Origin: Bartonella sp. B1099
GTDB lineage: Bacteria > Pseudomonadota > Alphaproteobacteria > Rhizobiales > Rhizobiaceae
Assembly: GCF_944801835.1 (NCBI RefSeq)
Contig: NZ_CALYLN010000001.1
Location: forward strand, 62,001-126,000
DNA: 64,000 nucleotides
Direction of reading: 5' to 3'
The stretch's first letter is position 1, and each line of letters begins with the position of its first letter. A model generated the notes under the pieces. It ran no database searches, was not told where the DNA came from, and saw nothing but the letters and a program-made list of their open reading frames with translations. Both the position numbers and the translations under genes were made by a program. Below, piece by piece: positions 51,978 through 61,527 of this stretch.

Positions 51978-54863
51978 GTGAAAAGTTTGCGTAAAATAAT
52001 TGACATCATTTTCATTATCGTCGTTAGTTCTTTTGTCCATCTTACATCAGCACACGCTATTGAACCCGTTAAGATTTCTTCTCAAGATGCTGCTCTTGAT
52101 CTCTCAAAAGCCATTGAAATTCACCATACAAACAACTCTATTTTTCAAACAAGTACAGCGCCGGGACCAGATGGTATTGTATGGCGTATTGAAGTGCAGG
52201 CAAAAAGTGAAAAGTTTTCTGGAAATTGGGCAGTTTTTTCTCTTGCAAATCCAACAGATGAACAAGTCGATCGTCTCATCGTTGCCCCCCATTATCGCAT
52301 GGCGCACTCTGGATTTTTTTGGCCAGACCTTGGATCAGAACGGATTCAATCTATAACACCAAGTGAAGGTTTTTCTCTTGATCGTCAACAGAGTACGAAC
52401 TCTGATATCTTTCATATTACTCTCAATCCGGGTGCTGTTGTTACATTTGTAGCCGAACTTAACTCTGCAAATCTACCGCAAATCTATTTATGGCAACCTG
52501 AAGCTTATAAAGACGCCATTAATTCTTATACGCTTTATCATGGTATTCTTCTTGGGATATCAGGTCTCTTAGCACTTTTGTTAACCGTTCTCTTCGTTGT
52601 CCGTGGGACAGGGCTGTTTCCTGCAACAGCTGCTGTCGCTTGGGCTGTGCTTTTTTATATTGGTATTGACTTCAACTTTTTAAATAAATTCTTTGCAGTT
52701 ACACTCACAACACAACCAATCTGGCGTGCAGGTACAGAAGTAGCCCTTGCTGCAACACTCTTCATTTTTCTTTTTACCTATCTCAATCTCAATCGCTGGC
52801 ATTATCATTTTAGTTATGGTGCTATCGCCTGGATCATTGCCTTTTGCAGTTTAGGAGCCTTTGCTATTTATGATCCAATCAGAGCAGCAGGAATTGCCCG
52901 TCTATCATTTGGCCTTACCGCTATGCTGGGTATACTGTTCATCATCTATTTTTCAATCCGAAGCTATGACCGCGCTATTATGCTTATTCCAACATGGTTG
53001 CTTATTAGCTTTTGGTGTGTGGGAGCCTATGCCTGCATAGAAGGACATTTAAACAATGACATTATCCAGCCAGCATTAGCGGGAGGATTAGTCCTCATTG
53101 TTCTTCTCATTAGCTTTACTGTTCTGCAACAAACTTTTTCTCATGACGCTTTCCATGAAGGAATATTTTCCGATCTTGAACAACAAGTCCTCGCAGCAAA
53201 AGGAGCTGGAAATATTATTTGGGATTGGAATATTGAGCGTGATCGTATTGTTGTTCATCCAAACATAAAAACCTTTTTTGGTACTGAAATCCACAACCTC
53301 AATGGGACGATGCGCAACTGGATTTCAGCCTTGCATTATGATGATCGTGAACGCTTCCAAGCCGTATTGGATATCATTCTTAAAAATAAAAAAGGGCGTA
53401 TTGATCAAATTTTTCGGCTTTCTTCCGGGGGGGGATATTATCATTGGTTTTCTCTTCGCGCGCGTCCAGCGATGCAAAAAGATGGGAAAATCACACGTGT
53501 CATTGGAACTATTGTCAATATTACGAACCATAAAAAATCTGAAGAACGCTTATTGCATGATGCAATTCACGACAGCTTAACTGGCCTTCCTAACCAACAA
53601 ATTTTCTTTGATCGGCTACAAAACTATACCTCTTTGGCAAAAGCAAATATTAAAATTAAACCGACCGTCTTTATGATTGATTTTGATAATTTTCGTCAAA
53701 TTAATCGCAAATTAGGCATAGCCGTTGGGGATACTGTACTCCTTATAATCGCCCGTCGTTTAAATCGTCTTATTAACTTTCAAGATACCTTATCGCGCCT
53801 TTCAGCAGACCGTTTTGCAATCATTTTACTCAGTGAAACTGAACCACAAAAAATTGCAGCATTTGCGGATCATTTGCACAAAACAATTTCAGCACCTATT
53901 TCACTTTCGGAAAATAAAATAATTCTTTCAACATCTATCGGATTGGTTACATGGAGTGAAAGCCGATCAACAGCTAAAGATATTTTTAATGATAGTGAAT
54001 TAGCAATGATTCGTGCAAAACAAATGGGGGGAAACCATATTGAACCTTTTCGTCCTAATTTTCGCACCCTGGGTCTCGAACAGAATACTCTGGAAAAAGA
54101 TATTCATTATGCCATAAAGCGTCATGAGATGAAAATTCTCTACCATCCTATTCTTAATTTATCAGACGGACATATTATTGGTTTTGAAACAATTGTGGAA
54201 TGGCATCATCCAACTTATGGAAAATTAAATGTCTCTGATTTCATAAAAATCGTAGAAAATGAACAAATCGTTATGGATTTGTCACAATTTATTATCGATA
54301 ATGCTATTATCGATCTTATAAATGTAGAAGAAAAATTTTCCCAACAATCTTTCTTTATTTCAATTAATTTACCAAGCGCAGAGATGATTCATCCTCGTTT
54401 TATCAGTCAACTGCGTGCCGTTCTGCTTCGCCACCCGCTCCATAAAGGGCGTTTGATGATTGAAATATCGGAATTTGTCTTAAGAAACAATCCTGAACAA
54501 TCAGCCCACTTTCTCGAACAAATTAAAATACTTGGAATGAACCTCGCACTCGATAATTTTGGAACAGGTTATTCGTCCCTAACCTATCTCGTACGTTATC
54601 CATTTGATATGGTTAAACTTGATCGTTCACTGATCTCTATCGACTCTCTCAAGAAGAAGCTCGTTCTCAAGTCTATCATTAATATGGCAACAGATCTTAA
54701 CTTGCAAATTATCGCAGAAGGTGTTGAAAATGAAAAAGAAGCAATCTTTCTCCGTCAAGAAGGCTGTAAATATGTTCAAAGTACACTTGTGACGAAACCA
54801 ATTGCTATAGAAGAGTTAATTACTCTCGTTCAAAGCCATTTCCCTTATAAGCCAAGATACTGA
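51978..54863 (+). CDS. Membrane GGDEF/EAL protein with degenerate active sites
   Basis: 961 residues from a GTG. Signal peptide (residues 1-27), an extracytoplasmic 7TMR-DISM extracellular-like domain (about 30-175), seven hydrophobic segments (about 185-385), a PAS domain (DIWDWNIERDRI.. region, 410-520, ending in a PAC motif with IVNITNHKKSEERL), then GGDEF and EAL domains. The GGDEF signature is SADRF, so cyclase activity is unlikely. The EAL signature is ETI and the DDFG motif is DNFG, while SINLPS, EISE and KLDRS remain; phosphodiesterase activity is doubtful. It may act as a c-di-GMP effector or as a scaffold. Its stop codon lies in the boundary motif of an integrase remnant. Confidence 0.88.
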   Translation: MKSLRKIIDIIFIIVVSSFVHLTSAHAIEPVKISSQDAALDLSKAIEIHHTNNSIFQTSTAPGPDGIVWRIEVQAKSEKFSGNWAVFSLANPTDEQVDRLIVAPHYRMAHSGFFWPDLGSERIQSITPSEGFSLDRQQSTNSDIFHITLNPGAVVTFVAELNSANLPQIYLWQPEAYKDAINSYTLYHGILLGISGLLALLLTVLFVVRGTGLFPATAAVAWAVLFYIGIDFNFLNKFFAVTLTTQPIWRAGTEVALAATLFIFLFTYLNLNRWHYHFSYGAIAWIIAFCSLGAFAIYDPIRAAGIARLSFGLTAMLGILFIIYFSIRSYDRAIMLIPTWLLISFWCVGAYACIEGHLNNDIIQPALAGGLVLIVLLISFTVLQQTFSHDAFHEGIFSDLEQQVLAAKGAGNIIWDWNIERDRIVVHPNIKTFFGTEIHNLNGTMRNWISALHYDDRERFQAVLDIILKNKKGRIDQIFRLSSGGGYYHWFSLRARPAMQKDGKITRVIGTIVNITNHKKSEERLLHDAIHDSLTGLPNQQIFFDRLQNYTSLAKANIKIKPTVFMIDFDNFRQINRKLGIAVGDTVLLIIARRLNRLINFQDTLSRLSADRFAIILLSETEPQKIAAFADHLHKTISAPISLSENKIILSTSIGLVTWSESRSTAKDIFNDSELAMIRAKQMGGNHIEPFRPNFRTLGLEQNTLEKDIHYAIKRHEMKILYHPILNLSDGHIIGFETIVEWHHPTYGKLNVSDFIKIVENEQIVMDLSQFIIDNAIIDLINVEEKFSQQSFFISINLPSAEMIHPRFISQLRAVLLRHPLHKGRLMIEISEFVLRNNPEQSAHFLEQIKILGMNLALDNFGTGYSSLTYLVRYPFDMVKLDRSLISIDSLKKKLVLKSIINMATDLNLQIIAEGVENEKEAIFLRQEGCKYVQSTLVTKPIAIEELITLVQSHFPYKPRY

Positions 54864-55235
54864 TTTATAATGATAATTTAGTATTATTCAACTTGAATTA
54901 AAACTCTGAGTACCATAAGATTCTTTTCTTTCAAAATCCCTCTCATGTTGAATCAATTAAAACCACTCGCTTGGCTTATCATAAATAGGGAGAGGACAAG
55001 TGGAGAAATAACTATTAAAAAAGGGAGAAAATGCCTTTTCATGAATCGTCTTAACTGCCAAGCGCTGTCGCACCATTGAGGGCTGGCAAATATAACGATA
55101 ATGCCCAGCTTGTTACTTTACAAGCGTAAAGATGGGGGACTTAATGGATTTACCGTAAGATCACTTACAAATGCCGTCGTGAAATGAGCTTGGGCGTACT
55201 GAGGAATATTTCTTTAAAATAAAAACATAAGGAAT
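54861..55235 (+). pseudogene. Decayed 5' fragment of the P4-like integrase with boundary motif
   Basis: Boundary motif TGATTTATAATGATAAT at 54861-54877 directly at the stop codon of the preceding gene. Then CATAAGATTCTTTTC, the upstream region, GGAGAAAATGCC and ATGAATCGTCTTAACTGCC (from 55043) for the integrase start. It continues through AATGGATTTACCGTAAGATC and GTCGTGAAATGAGCTTGGG to about 55230. Frames broken by stops and indels. Confidence 0.8.
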
Positions 55236-55272
55236 CGAATAACATGCAAAATTAAAAAGCTCAGAAAAAACT

Positions 55273-55875
55273 CTACGCGTGTCCCATTTCAGAAGCAAGA
55301 TAGATTGGATCAATCCCCATGCGTGTTAAACTTTTATCATACTTGCAACTTAAATCACTTTCAAAGAGAAAACCCGGTGATGTCGAACTGATTAACCAAC
55401 CGTTTGTAGAAATTTCTGCCTCAAGTTGCCCTGCTTTCCATCCAGCATAACCTAATGCTACCAGTGCATGTTGTGGACCTTGTTCACAACTGATCGCTTT
55501 TAGTATATCAATTGTCGCCGTAAAACAGACCTTATCTGCAATAAAAACAGTTTCTTCACAAGCATAATCATCTGAATGAAGGACAAAACCACGCGAAGGA
55601 TCAACAGGACCACCATAGCGAACTGGAAACTGTTTTATTGGTTCAGAAAGTTGTTTTTTTTGGCCACTGTCTATTACACCAAGGTGAAGCAAAAGCTCTG
55701 GAAAATCAATATGATGTAATTGATTGAGAATAATGCCCATCGCACCAGCATCAGAATGCGCACAAATATAAATAACAGAACGAATAAAGCGTTTGTCATT
55801 CATCCCAGGCATTGCTATGAGTAATTGTCCACCCAAAAAGCCATTACACTGCTTCATTAATCTGTTATTCTCCAT
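55273..55875 (-). CDS. UPF0301 (YqgE/AlgH) family protein
   Basis: 200 residues. [42 protein letters not shown] and [19 protein letters not shown] and [17 protein letters not shown] are diagnostic. The function of YqgE is not firmly known. An inner ATG six codons in ([10 protein letters not shown]) is an alternative start. Confidence 0.88.
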   Translation of the reverse strand: MENNRLMKQCNGFLGGQLLIAMPGMNDKRFIRSVIYICAHSDAGAMGIILNQLHHIDFPELLLHLGVIDSGQKKQLSEPIKQFPVRYGGPVDPSRGFVLHSDDYACEETVFIADKVCFTATIDILKAISCEQGPQHALVALGYAGWKAGQLEAEISTNGWLISSTSPGFLFESDLSCKYDKSLTRMGIDPIYLASEMGHA

Positions 55876-55928
55876 AATTTACATGATAAAAGTTTGTCTA
55901 TTTAGTACACTAGGAAAATAAAACTCCA

Positions 55929-56807
55929 ATGAAAAAAAGTCACATATTTACAAATTTACAAAATATCCCAGCTTTCTTTTATAAAAAGCTTTTCGTTACT
56001 TTAAGCTTAACATTGATAGTTTTAGAATTACTTAACATTTCTGTAAATGCTCAAACAGAACAAAAACTCAAGCTTTTCTCAACCTCTTGGTATGAATCAG
56101 AGGGGGGGCGTATTCGATTAGCAATCACTGAACCTTCTCTTTCTGAAGTGAGAGAAGGCTTTATTGAAATTGTCCTCAAACCAGGATGGAAAACGTACTG
56201 GCGTAATCCAGGTAATTCAGGAATGGCACCCTTTTTTAATTTCAACCAACAGGTTTCTTATGAAATCTTTTATCCTACTCCACAGCTTTTTGAAACAGAA
56301 AATGATTGGTCATTAGGCTATAAAGATAAAGTGGTATTGCCCTTTAATCTATCTTCTTCCAGCAAACATTTAAGTGGTACTTTCACTCTTGGATTATGCC
56401 ATAAAATCTGCCTTCCATTAACGGTTAACTTTGATTTTTTGCCATCTGCTCTTAAAAACGAATCCCTTCCCACTTCCTTGTTAAAAAATGCCCAAGATTC
56501 TTTGCCGCGCATGACGCAAAATGCTCTAAAAATAAGCGCCGAAAAAAATAATAATACCCTCCTTATAAAAATACAAAATAATAACAAAAAAACGCCCTAC
56601 TCTCTCTTTTTAGATGGAGGAGAAATGCAAATTGGAGCAACAAAAAAAATCAGTGAGAATGCAGAATATACACTCTTTAGCGCTCCACTCTATTTCGTAC
56701 CAGAGAAAACCAATCAAAAAATTTTTTATACAGTTTCCTTTAAAGATCACGCCTTAAGTGGAACATTTATATTCCGTACACAGTCAATACCTCTTGCTAT
56801 CCCATGA
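55929..56807 (+). CDS. Exported DsbD N-terminal-like (DsbD alpha) protein
   Basis: 292 residues. Signal peptide (LFVTLSLTLIVLELLNISVNA), then an immunoglobulin-like fold with GFIEIVLKPGWKTYWRNPGNSGMAP, YPTPQLF, GYKDKVVLPFNL and the Cys pair in GLCHKICLPLTVNFDF. The domain equals the periplasmic N-terminal part of DsbD, which passes electrons to periplasmic partners. There is no membrane or C-terminal thioredoxin part here, so a separate membrane partner is needed. Divergent from the YqgE gene. Confidence 0.82.
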   Translation: MKKSHIFTNLQNIPAFFYKKLFVTLSLTLIVLELLNISVNAQTEQKLKLFSTSWYESEGGRIRLAITEPSLSEVREGFIEIVLKPGWKTYWRNPGNSGMAPFFNFNQQVSYEIFYPTPQLFETENDWSLGYKDKVVLPFNLSSSSKHLSGTFTLGLCHKICLPLTVNFDFLPSALKNESLPTSLLKNAQDSLPRMTQNALKISAEKNNNTLLIKIQNNNKKTPYSLFLDGGEMQIGATKKISENAEYTLFSAPLYFVPEKTNQKIFYTVSFKDHALSGTFIFRTQSIPLAIP

Positions 56808-56835
56808 TAAAAGAGAAAAGTTTCTCAAACAGCCA

Positions 56836-57303
56836 TTATGTTGGAAAACGTCCAGTTTCGCGATACTGCGCAATTGCTTTACGAGCAAGGGTATCAGCGC
56901 GTTCATTCTCTGGATGTCCCGCATGCCCTTTGACCCAGTGCCATCTGACTGTATGACAAGAACAAGCATCCTCAAGAGCTTGCCATAGCTCCATATTTTT
57001 CACAGGACTTTTGGATGCAGTGCGCCAATTATTCTTTTTCCAACCTTCAATCCATTTAGATATACCGTTACGCACATAAACTGAGTCCGTATAAAGATCG
57101 ACCAAACAGGACTCTTTAAGCGCCTTTAATGCACAAATTGCCGCCATGAGTTCCATTTGATTATTCGTTGTATGAGCCTTACCGCCATAAAGCTCACGTT
57201 CATGACCATTCCAGCGTAAAACTGCTCCCCAGCCTCCAACTCCAGGGTTTCCTGAGCAAGCACCATCTGTATAAATTTCAACGACTTTTTGTTGACGAGC
57301 CAT
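56836..57303 (-). CDS. rnhA: Ribonuclease HI
   Basis: 155 residues. Catalytic Asp13 ([13 protein letters not shown]), Glu51 (NNQMELMAA), Asp73 (LYTDSVYV) and the last Asp in [23 protein letters not shown] is the flexible loop with the conserved His. It degrades RNA in RNA-DNA hybrids. It follows thrB by five bases on the same strand. Confidence 0.96.
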   Translation of the reverse strand: MARQQKVVEIYTDGACSGNPGVGGWGAVLRWNGHERELYGGKAHTTNNQMELMAAICALKALKESCLVDLYTDSVYVRNGISKWIEGWKKNNWRTASKSPVKNMELWQALEDACSCHTVRWHWVKGHAGHPENERADTLARKAIAQYRETGRFPT

Positions 57304-57308
57304 AAAAT

Positions 57309-58268
57309 TTAAAAACCTAATTCACTTAGCGAATTTACGTTACTGAAAAAACAAAGCTTGTGCCAATACTCCCATGGATCTTTCTTAATAACAAAGCTAT
57401 CAGGCGGCGTATTAAACCAATCATAAAGACGTGTGAGTAAAAAACGTAAAGACGCACCGCGAGTCAATAAAACAATCTTGTCCAATTCTAAAGGGATCAA
57501 GGGTCTTATTTTTTGATAATTTTCCAATAATTTACGTGCTTTTCTAAGATTATAGGAATGATCAGATTCAAAGCACCAAGCATTTAAACAAATCGCTAAA
57601 TCATAAGAAAAAAAGTCATTACAAGCAAAATAGAAATCTATTATACCAGAAAGACGATGATTCACAAAAAAGACGTTATCATTAAATAGATCTGCATGAA
57701 TAATGCCTGTTGGTAAATTGAACGGCCAATTTTCCTGTAAAAAAGCCAATTCCGACTCAATTTTTTGTCCAAACTCCTTTAACAATGTATTTTCTGTGAT
57801 TTGACAACGTTGCCACAATACCTGCCAGTCCATAATAGAAAGCGTATTTTTACGACTGAATGTAAAATCCTGTCCTGCTAAATGCAATTGCGCTAACCCT
57901 GTACCGACTTCGCCACAATGACCTATATCAGGCTGTCGGATCCATTCTCCTTCCAGAAAGGTAATAATAGCAGCAGGGCGTCCTGCTAGTTTACCGATCA
58001 TCGTTCCATCATTTTGAAGAACCGGTTGTGGACAAGGAATTCCACGTTGCCTCAAATGCTGCATCAAACGACAAAAAAAAGGTAAATCATCTTTTGAAAT
58101 ACGCTTTTCATAAAGTGTTAAAATAAACCGCCCTTGTGTTGTCTCTAGCATAAAATTAGAATTTTCAATCCCTTCCTCTATCCCTTGATAAGACAAAAGT
58201 GCCCCTATTGCGTAACGTGTTAAAAACGCTTTTAAATCATTTGGATGAATATTTGTATAAACGGCCAT
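57309..58268 (-). CDS. thrB: Homoserine kinase, APH-like type
   Basis: 319 residues. [27 protein letters not shown] at the start, [13 protein letters not shown] (catalytic loop) and [24 protein letters not shown] (metal-binding Asp) are those of the aminoglycoside phosphotransferase-like ThrB. It makes O-phosphohomoserine for ThrC. Its ATG overlaps the ispH stop. Part of the operon ispH - thrB - rnhA, a conserved Rhizobiales order. Confidence 0.94.
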   Translation of the reverse strand: MAVYTNIHPNDLKAFLTRYAIGALLSYQGIEEGIENSNFMLETTQGRFILTLYEKRISKDDLPFFCRLMQHLRQRGIPCPQPVLQNDGTMIGKLAGRPAAIITFLEGEWIRQPDIGHCGEVGTGLAQLHLAGQDFTFSRKNTLSIMDWQVLWQRCQITENTLLKEFGQKIESELAFLQENWPFNLPTGIIHADLFNDNVFFVNHRLSGIIDFYFACNDFFSYDLAICLNAWCFESDHSYNLRKARKLLENYQKIRPLIPLELDKIVLLTRGASLRFLLTRLYDWFNTPPDSFVIKKDPWEYWHKLCFFSNVNSLSELGF

Positions 58269-59323
58269 TATTCTGCTTTCGTTGTAGACATGTCTGTATT
58301 CTGATTTTCATTTTTTGCATTATTTGTTTGACCATTCACAAATGCCATATCTTGAGGCGTTAAAATGACGTCACGTAATTCGCGACTCACTAAAAATTTT
58401 TCTGTTTCTACCACTGTTTCAGCTAATTCTATTGTCACATCATAATGCGCACGAAACGCTGAAATAATTTCATCAATAATAATTTCAGGTGCCGAAGCCC
58501 CTGCCGAAAGACTAACAACAGAAAGAGCTTTTAGGTTTTCAAAATTAATTTCATCAGCGCGCTGAACTAAAATAGCTTGCCGCGCGCCAGACTTTTCGGC
58601 AACCTCTACCAAACGTCGTGAATTAGAAGAATTTGGCGCTCCAACAATCAAAAACAAATCACTCCCCTTTGCTGCTGCCTTAACCGCATCTTGTCGATTC
58701 GTTGTAGCATAGCAAATTGACTCAGCCGCTGGGGCTGCTAATGTAGGAAAACGTTGTTGTAATACATTGAGAATTCCTGCAGTATCTTCAACAGAAAGCG
58801 TTGTTTGTGTAACAAAACCTAATTTATCTGGATCACCTGGTTGATAATGCAAAGCATCTTCTATCGTTTCAATAAGCGTCACAGCCCCATCTTCAAGTTG
58901 TCCCATTGTCCCTATAACTTCAGGATGACCCGCATGACCAATCAATATAACATGACGACCGTGACGTTGATGGCGTATCGCTTGTTTATGAACTTTCGAG
59001 ACCAATGGACACGTTGCATCGAGATAAAACAAATTATAACGTCGTGCCTCTTCTGAGACAGATTTTGGGATACCATGGGCAGAAAAAACAACCGGTTGAT
59101 TGCGATGTTCTTCTGGAATCTCATCAAGCTCTTCAACAAAAACAGCTCCCCTTTGCTGTAATCCCTCAACCACGTAGCGGTTGTGTACAATTTCATGACG
59201 AACATATACGGGAGCACTATATTTTTTTAATGCAAGCAGAACAATCTGGATAGCACGATCAACCCCTGCACAAAATCCACGCGGACCACAAAGACGTATC
59301 GTTAAAGGGGGAAGTCCAGACAT
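58268..59323 (-). CDS. ispH: 4-hydroxy-3-methylbut-2-enyl diphosphate reductase
   Basis: 351 residues. Three iron-sulfur Cys lie in GPRGFCAGVDRAI (Cys18), LDATCPLVSKVHK and SICYATTNRQDAV; HEIVHNRYVV, HAGHPEVIGT, TQTTLS and APNSSNSRRLVEVA are further family motifs. It is the last enzyme of the MEP isoprenoid pathway. A polar tail of about 30 residues (NAKNENQNTDMSTTKAE) extends beyond the catalytic part. First gene of the operon with thrB and rnhA. Confidence 0.96.
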   Translation of the reverse strand: MSGLPPLTIRLCGPRGFCAGVDRAIQIVLLALKKYSAPVYVRHEIVHNRYVVEGLQQRGAVFVEELDEIPEEHRNQPVVFSAHGIPKSVSEEARRYNLFYLDATCPLVSKVHKQAIRHQRHGRHVILIGHAGHPEVIGTMGQLEDGAVTLIETIEDALHYQPGDPDKLGFVTQTTLSVEDTAGILNVLQQRFPTLAAPAAESICYATTNRQDAVKAAAKGSDLFLIVGAPNSSNSRRLVEVAEKSGARQAILVQRADEINFENLKALSVVSLSAGASAPEIIIDEIISAFRAHYDVTIELAETVVETEKFLVSRELRDVILTPQDMAFVNGQTNNAKNENQNTDMSTTKAE

Positions 59324-59503
59324 AAATCATCCTTAATCCTATAGTTTTAGTCTCATATTCAAACGACCTATCATTATACATGAATAAGCAATGTAAAAAA
59401 AACGTGCAATATCATCTTTCGCATGAACACACTCTATAGTGTTTTCTTACAGCATTTTCTTGTAGAAAAGCTCTTTTAAAATTTGCTTTTTCATTTTATT
59501 TGT

Positions 59504-60439
59504 TTAAAGGTTGATAAAATGCCAAACAAGAGATTCAATCAAAAGAACTCCAAAGATAACTGCTAAATAAAGTAATGAAAAGAAAAACGTTTTTTTGGCC
59601 ATCAAAACAGTTTCATCATGGGTATCAGCTTTCCACAAACGATAGGCAAAATAAATAAAAGTAATGCCCAAGATTGTCGAAAAGATACCATAAAAAATTC
59701 CACCAAGCCCAGTAAAACAAGGAGCAGCAGCGCATAGTACCATCAAAATAGTATAAAATAAGATTTGCTTTTTTGTTGAGTATTCACCTCGTACATTAGG
59801 CATCATCGGGATGCCTGCAGCCTCATAATCAAGGGATGAAAAGAGAGAAAGAGCCCAAAAATGAGGGGGGGTCCACATAAAAATGATTAAAAATAATAAA
59901 AAACTATCAAGACTCACTGTCCCAGTTGTTACAGCCCATCCAATCATTGGTGGAAAAGCTCCAGAAGCACCACCAATAACAATATTTTGTGGTGTGATAC
60001 GCTTTAACCAAATTGTATAGATAACGACATAAAAGAAAATTGTAAAAGCAAGAAAAAGTGCCGCAAACCAATTAATGAAGCTCCCCATAACCAATACCGA
60101 AAGCAGAGACAGAGCCATGCCAAAAATAAATGCCTTTTGGGAGCTGATTTTACCCATAGGAATGGGGCGCTTTTTGGTCCGTTCCATCACGGCATCAATG
60201 TCAGCATCATACCACATATTCAGTGCTCCCGCACCACCGCCACCAGCAGCAATACATAAAATTGCTAAAAAACCATACCACGGATTGATGGGGACAGGAG
60301 ATACCATTAAACCAACCAGCGCTGTAAAAACCACAAGTGACATAACACGTGGCTTTAATAATGTGATATAATCACCGATACTGGACTTTGGTGGTATTGA
60401 TTTACCATTCGCAACCGATAACTCTCCTGAAACAGACAT
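59504..60439 (-). CDS. ctaB: Protoheme IX farnesyltransferase
   Basis: 311 residues from ATG at 60439; a TTG three codons earlier is possible. Eight or nine membrane segments. Prenyl diphosphate-binding motifs are NMWYDADIDAVMERTKKRPIP near the N-terminus and a second Asp-rich loop after HFWALSLFSSLDYEAAGIPMMP. It makes heme O from heme B for terminal oxidases. In many Rhizobiales it lies among ctaC/ctaD/ctaG; those genes are absent here, which fits loss of an aa3 oxidase from this locus. Confidence 0.94.
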   Translation of the reverse strand: MSVSGELSVANGKSIPPKSSIGDYITLLKPRVMSLVVFTALVGLMVSPVPINPWYGFLAILCIAAGGGGAGALNMWYDADIDAVMERTKKRPIPMGKISSQKAFIFGMALSLLSVLVMGSFINWFAALFLAFTIFFYVVIYTIWLKRITPQNIVIGGASGAFPPMIGWAVTTGTVSLDSFLLFLIIFMWTPPHFWALSLFSSLDYEAAGIPMMPNVRGEYSTKKQILFYTILMVLCAAAPCFTGLGGIFYGIFSTILGITFIYFAYRLWKADTHDETVLMAKKTFFFSLLYLAVIFGVLLIESLVWHFINL

Positions 60440-60841
60440 TCCACTCAAAATCCTTTTTCATTTCCGTCATTCACAAACAAATATTATTTAGCAAATACTA
60501 TCTTACTATCTAGCGTATGAGAATGCCCCATTAAGACCAATTGTATTTTTGAGAAAAGAAAATATGGCATACCCTTCTTGTACACATCCCCTAAAAATAG
60601 ATAGAGATATTTGCAACAAAAATACATTTTTTCAATCAACATTTTCTCTTACTATTACAAATTTATCATAAAAATGTATCCTACCAAACATCATAAAGCC
60701 ATGCTGAAAATTTATCTCCTATAAAATGCTCTTTCTTTTCATTTTCCTTTATTTCTTGCATAGAGGTGACTATATTTGGTAAATATTGGTTTTGTGTTAT
60801 AGGTTTTATGTGGGGAATTCATTTTTTATACAAATCTATGC
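60440..60841. other. Intergenic region between divergent ctaB and IalB-family genes
   Basis: About 400 bp; no gene. It would hold the two promoters. Where related genomes have ctaC and ctaD, nothing recognisable is left. Confidence 0.45.
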
Positions 60842-61417
60842 ATGGTTGTGTGTGTGTTGAGTCGGATAGGATTTTCTGTGATACTTTATAAATTACTCAA
60901 AAAAGCTTTTTTTATTGGTGCTGTTCTTTACACACTTTATAATGGTTTTATCAATCATGCTTTTGCACAAACACCCTATGCGCAAAATGTCCCTGCTCCG
61001 CAAACCTATGGTGCATGGACAAAGGTTTGTACTCTCCCACCAGGGACACCTAATATGCAGTGTGAAGTTGTACAAAACGTCCATACACAAGGTCGTCATG
61101 ATATTACCTTGCGCGTTACGTTTTATAAACTTCCTCAAAAGCAAGGGGCTTTAATGCGTGTTTTTGTTCCGATTCGCGTTGAATTACGTCCTGGCGTTGG
61201 AATTAAAATTGACGGTAAAAATATGGGCCGAATGGAATATCGTCGTTGTCTTGGTGATAATTGTGTTGCTGAAGCTTTTCTTAAAGACGATATATTACAA
61301 CTCTTTTTAAAAGGAAAAGTGGCAACCTATTTTATCTTTACAACCCCTGAGCAAGGAATTGGAGGTCTCGTTGACCTACATGGTCTTGGCGATGCCTATG
61401 CGACTTTACCTACATGA
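60842..61417 (+). CDS. Invasion-associated locus B (IalB) family exported protein
   Basis: 191 residues. A long signal region (LLKKAFFIGAVLYTLYNGFINHAFA) is followed by the IalB domain: YGAWTKVCTLPPGTPNMQCEVVQ, GALMRVFVPIRVELRPGVGIKID, MEYRRCLGDNCVAEAFLKDD. Four Cys probably form disulfides. IalB was named for a role in erythrocyte invasion by Bartonella; the wider family occurs in many Rhizobiales as periplasmic proteins. This is a family member, not necessarily IalB itself. Confidence 0.88.
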   Translation: MVVCVLSRIGFSVILYKLLKKAFFIGAVLYTLYNGFINHAFAQTPYAQNVPAPQTYGAWTKVCTLPPGTPNMQCEVVQNVHTQGRHDITLRVTFYKLPQKQGALMRVFVPIRVELRPGVGIKIDGKNMGRMEYRRCLGDNCVAEAFLKDDILQLFLKGKVATYFIFTTPEQGIGGLVDLHGLGDAYATLPT

Positions 61418-61527
61418 ATGAAATAAACGCCCATGGGATGATTAAAATCTCCTCATCTATTTTGAGAACGTCTTAAATTAGATCAATAAAAATCTTCTAA
61501 GTCCCCAATAAAAATAGGATAATTCTT

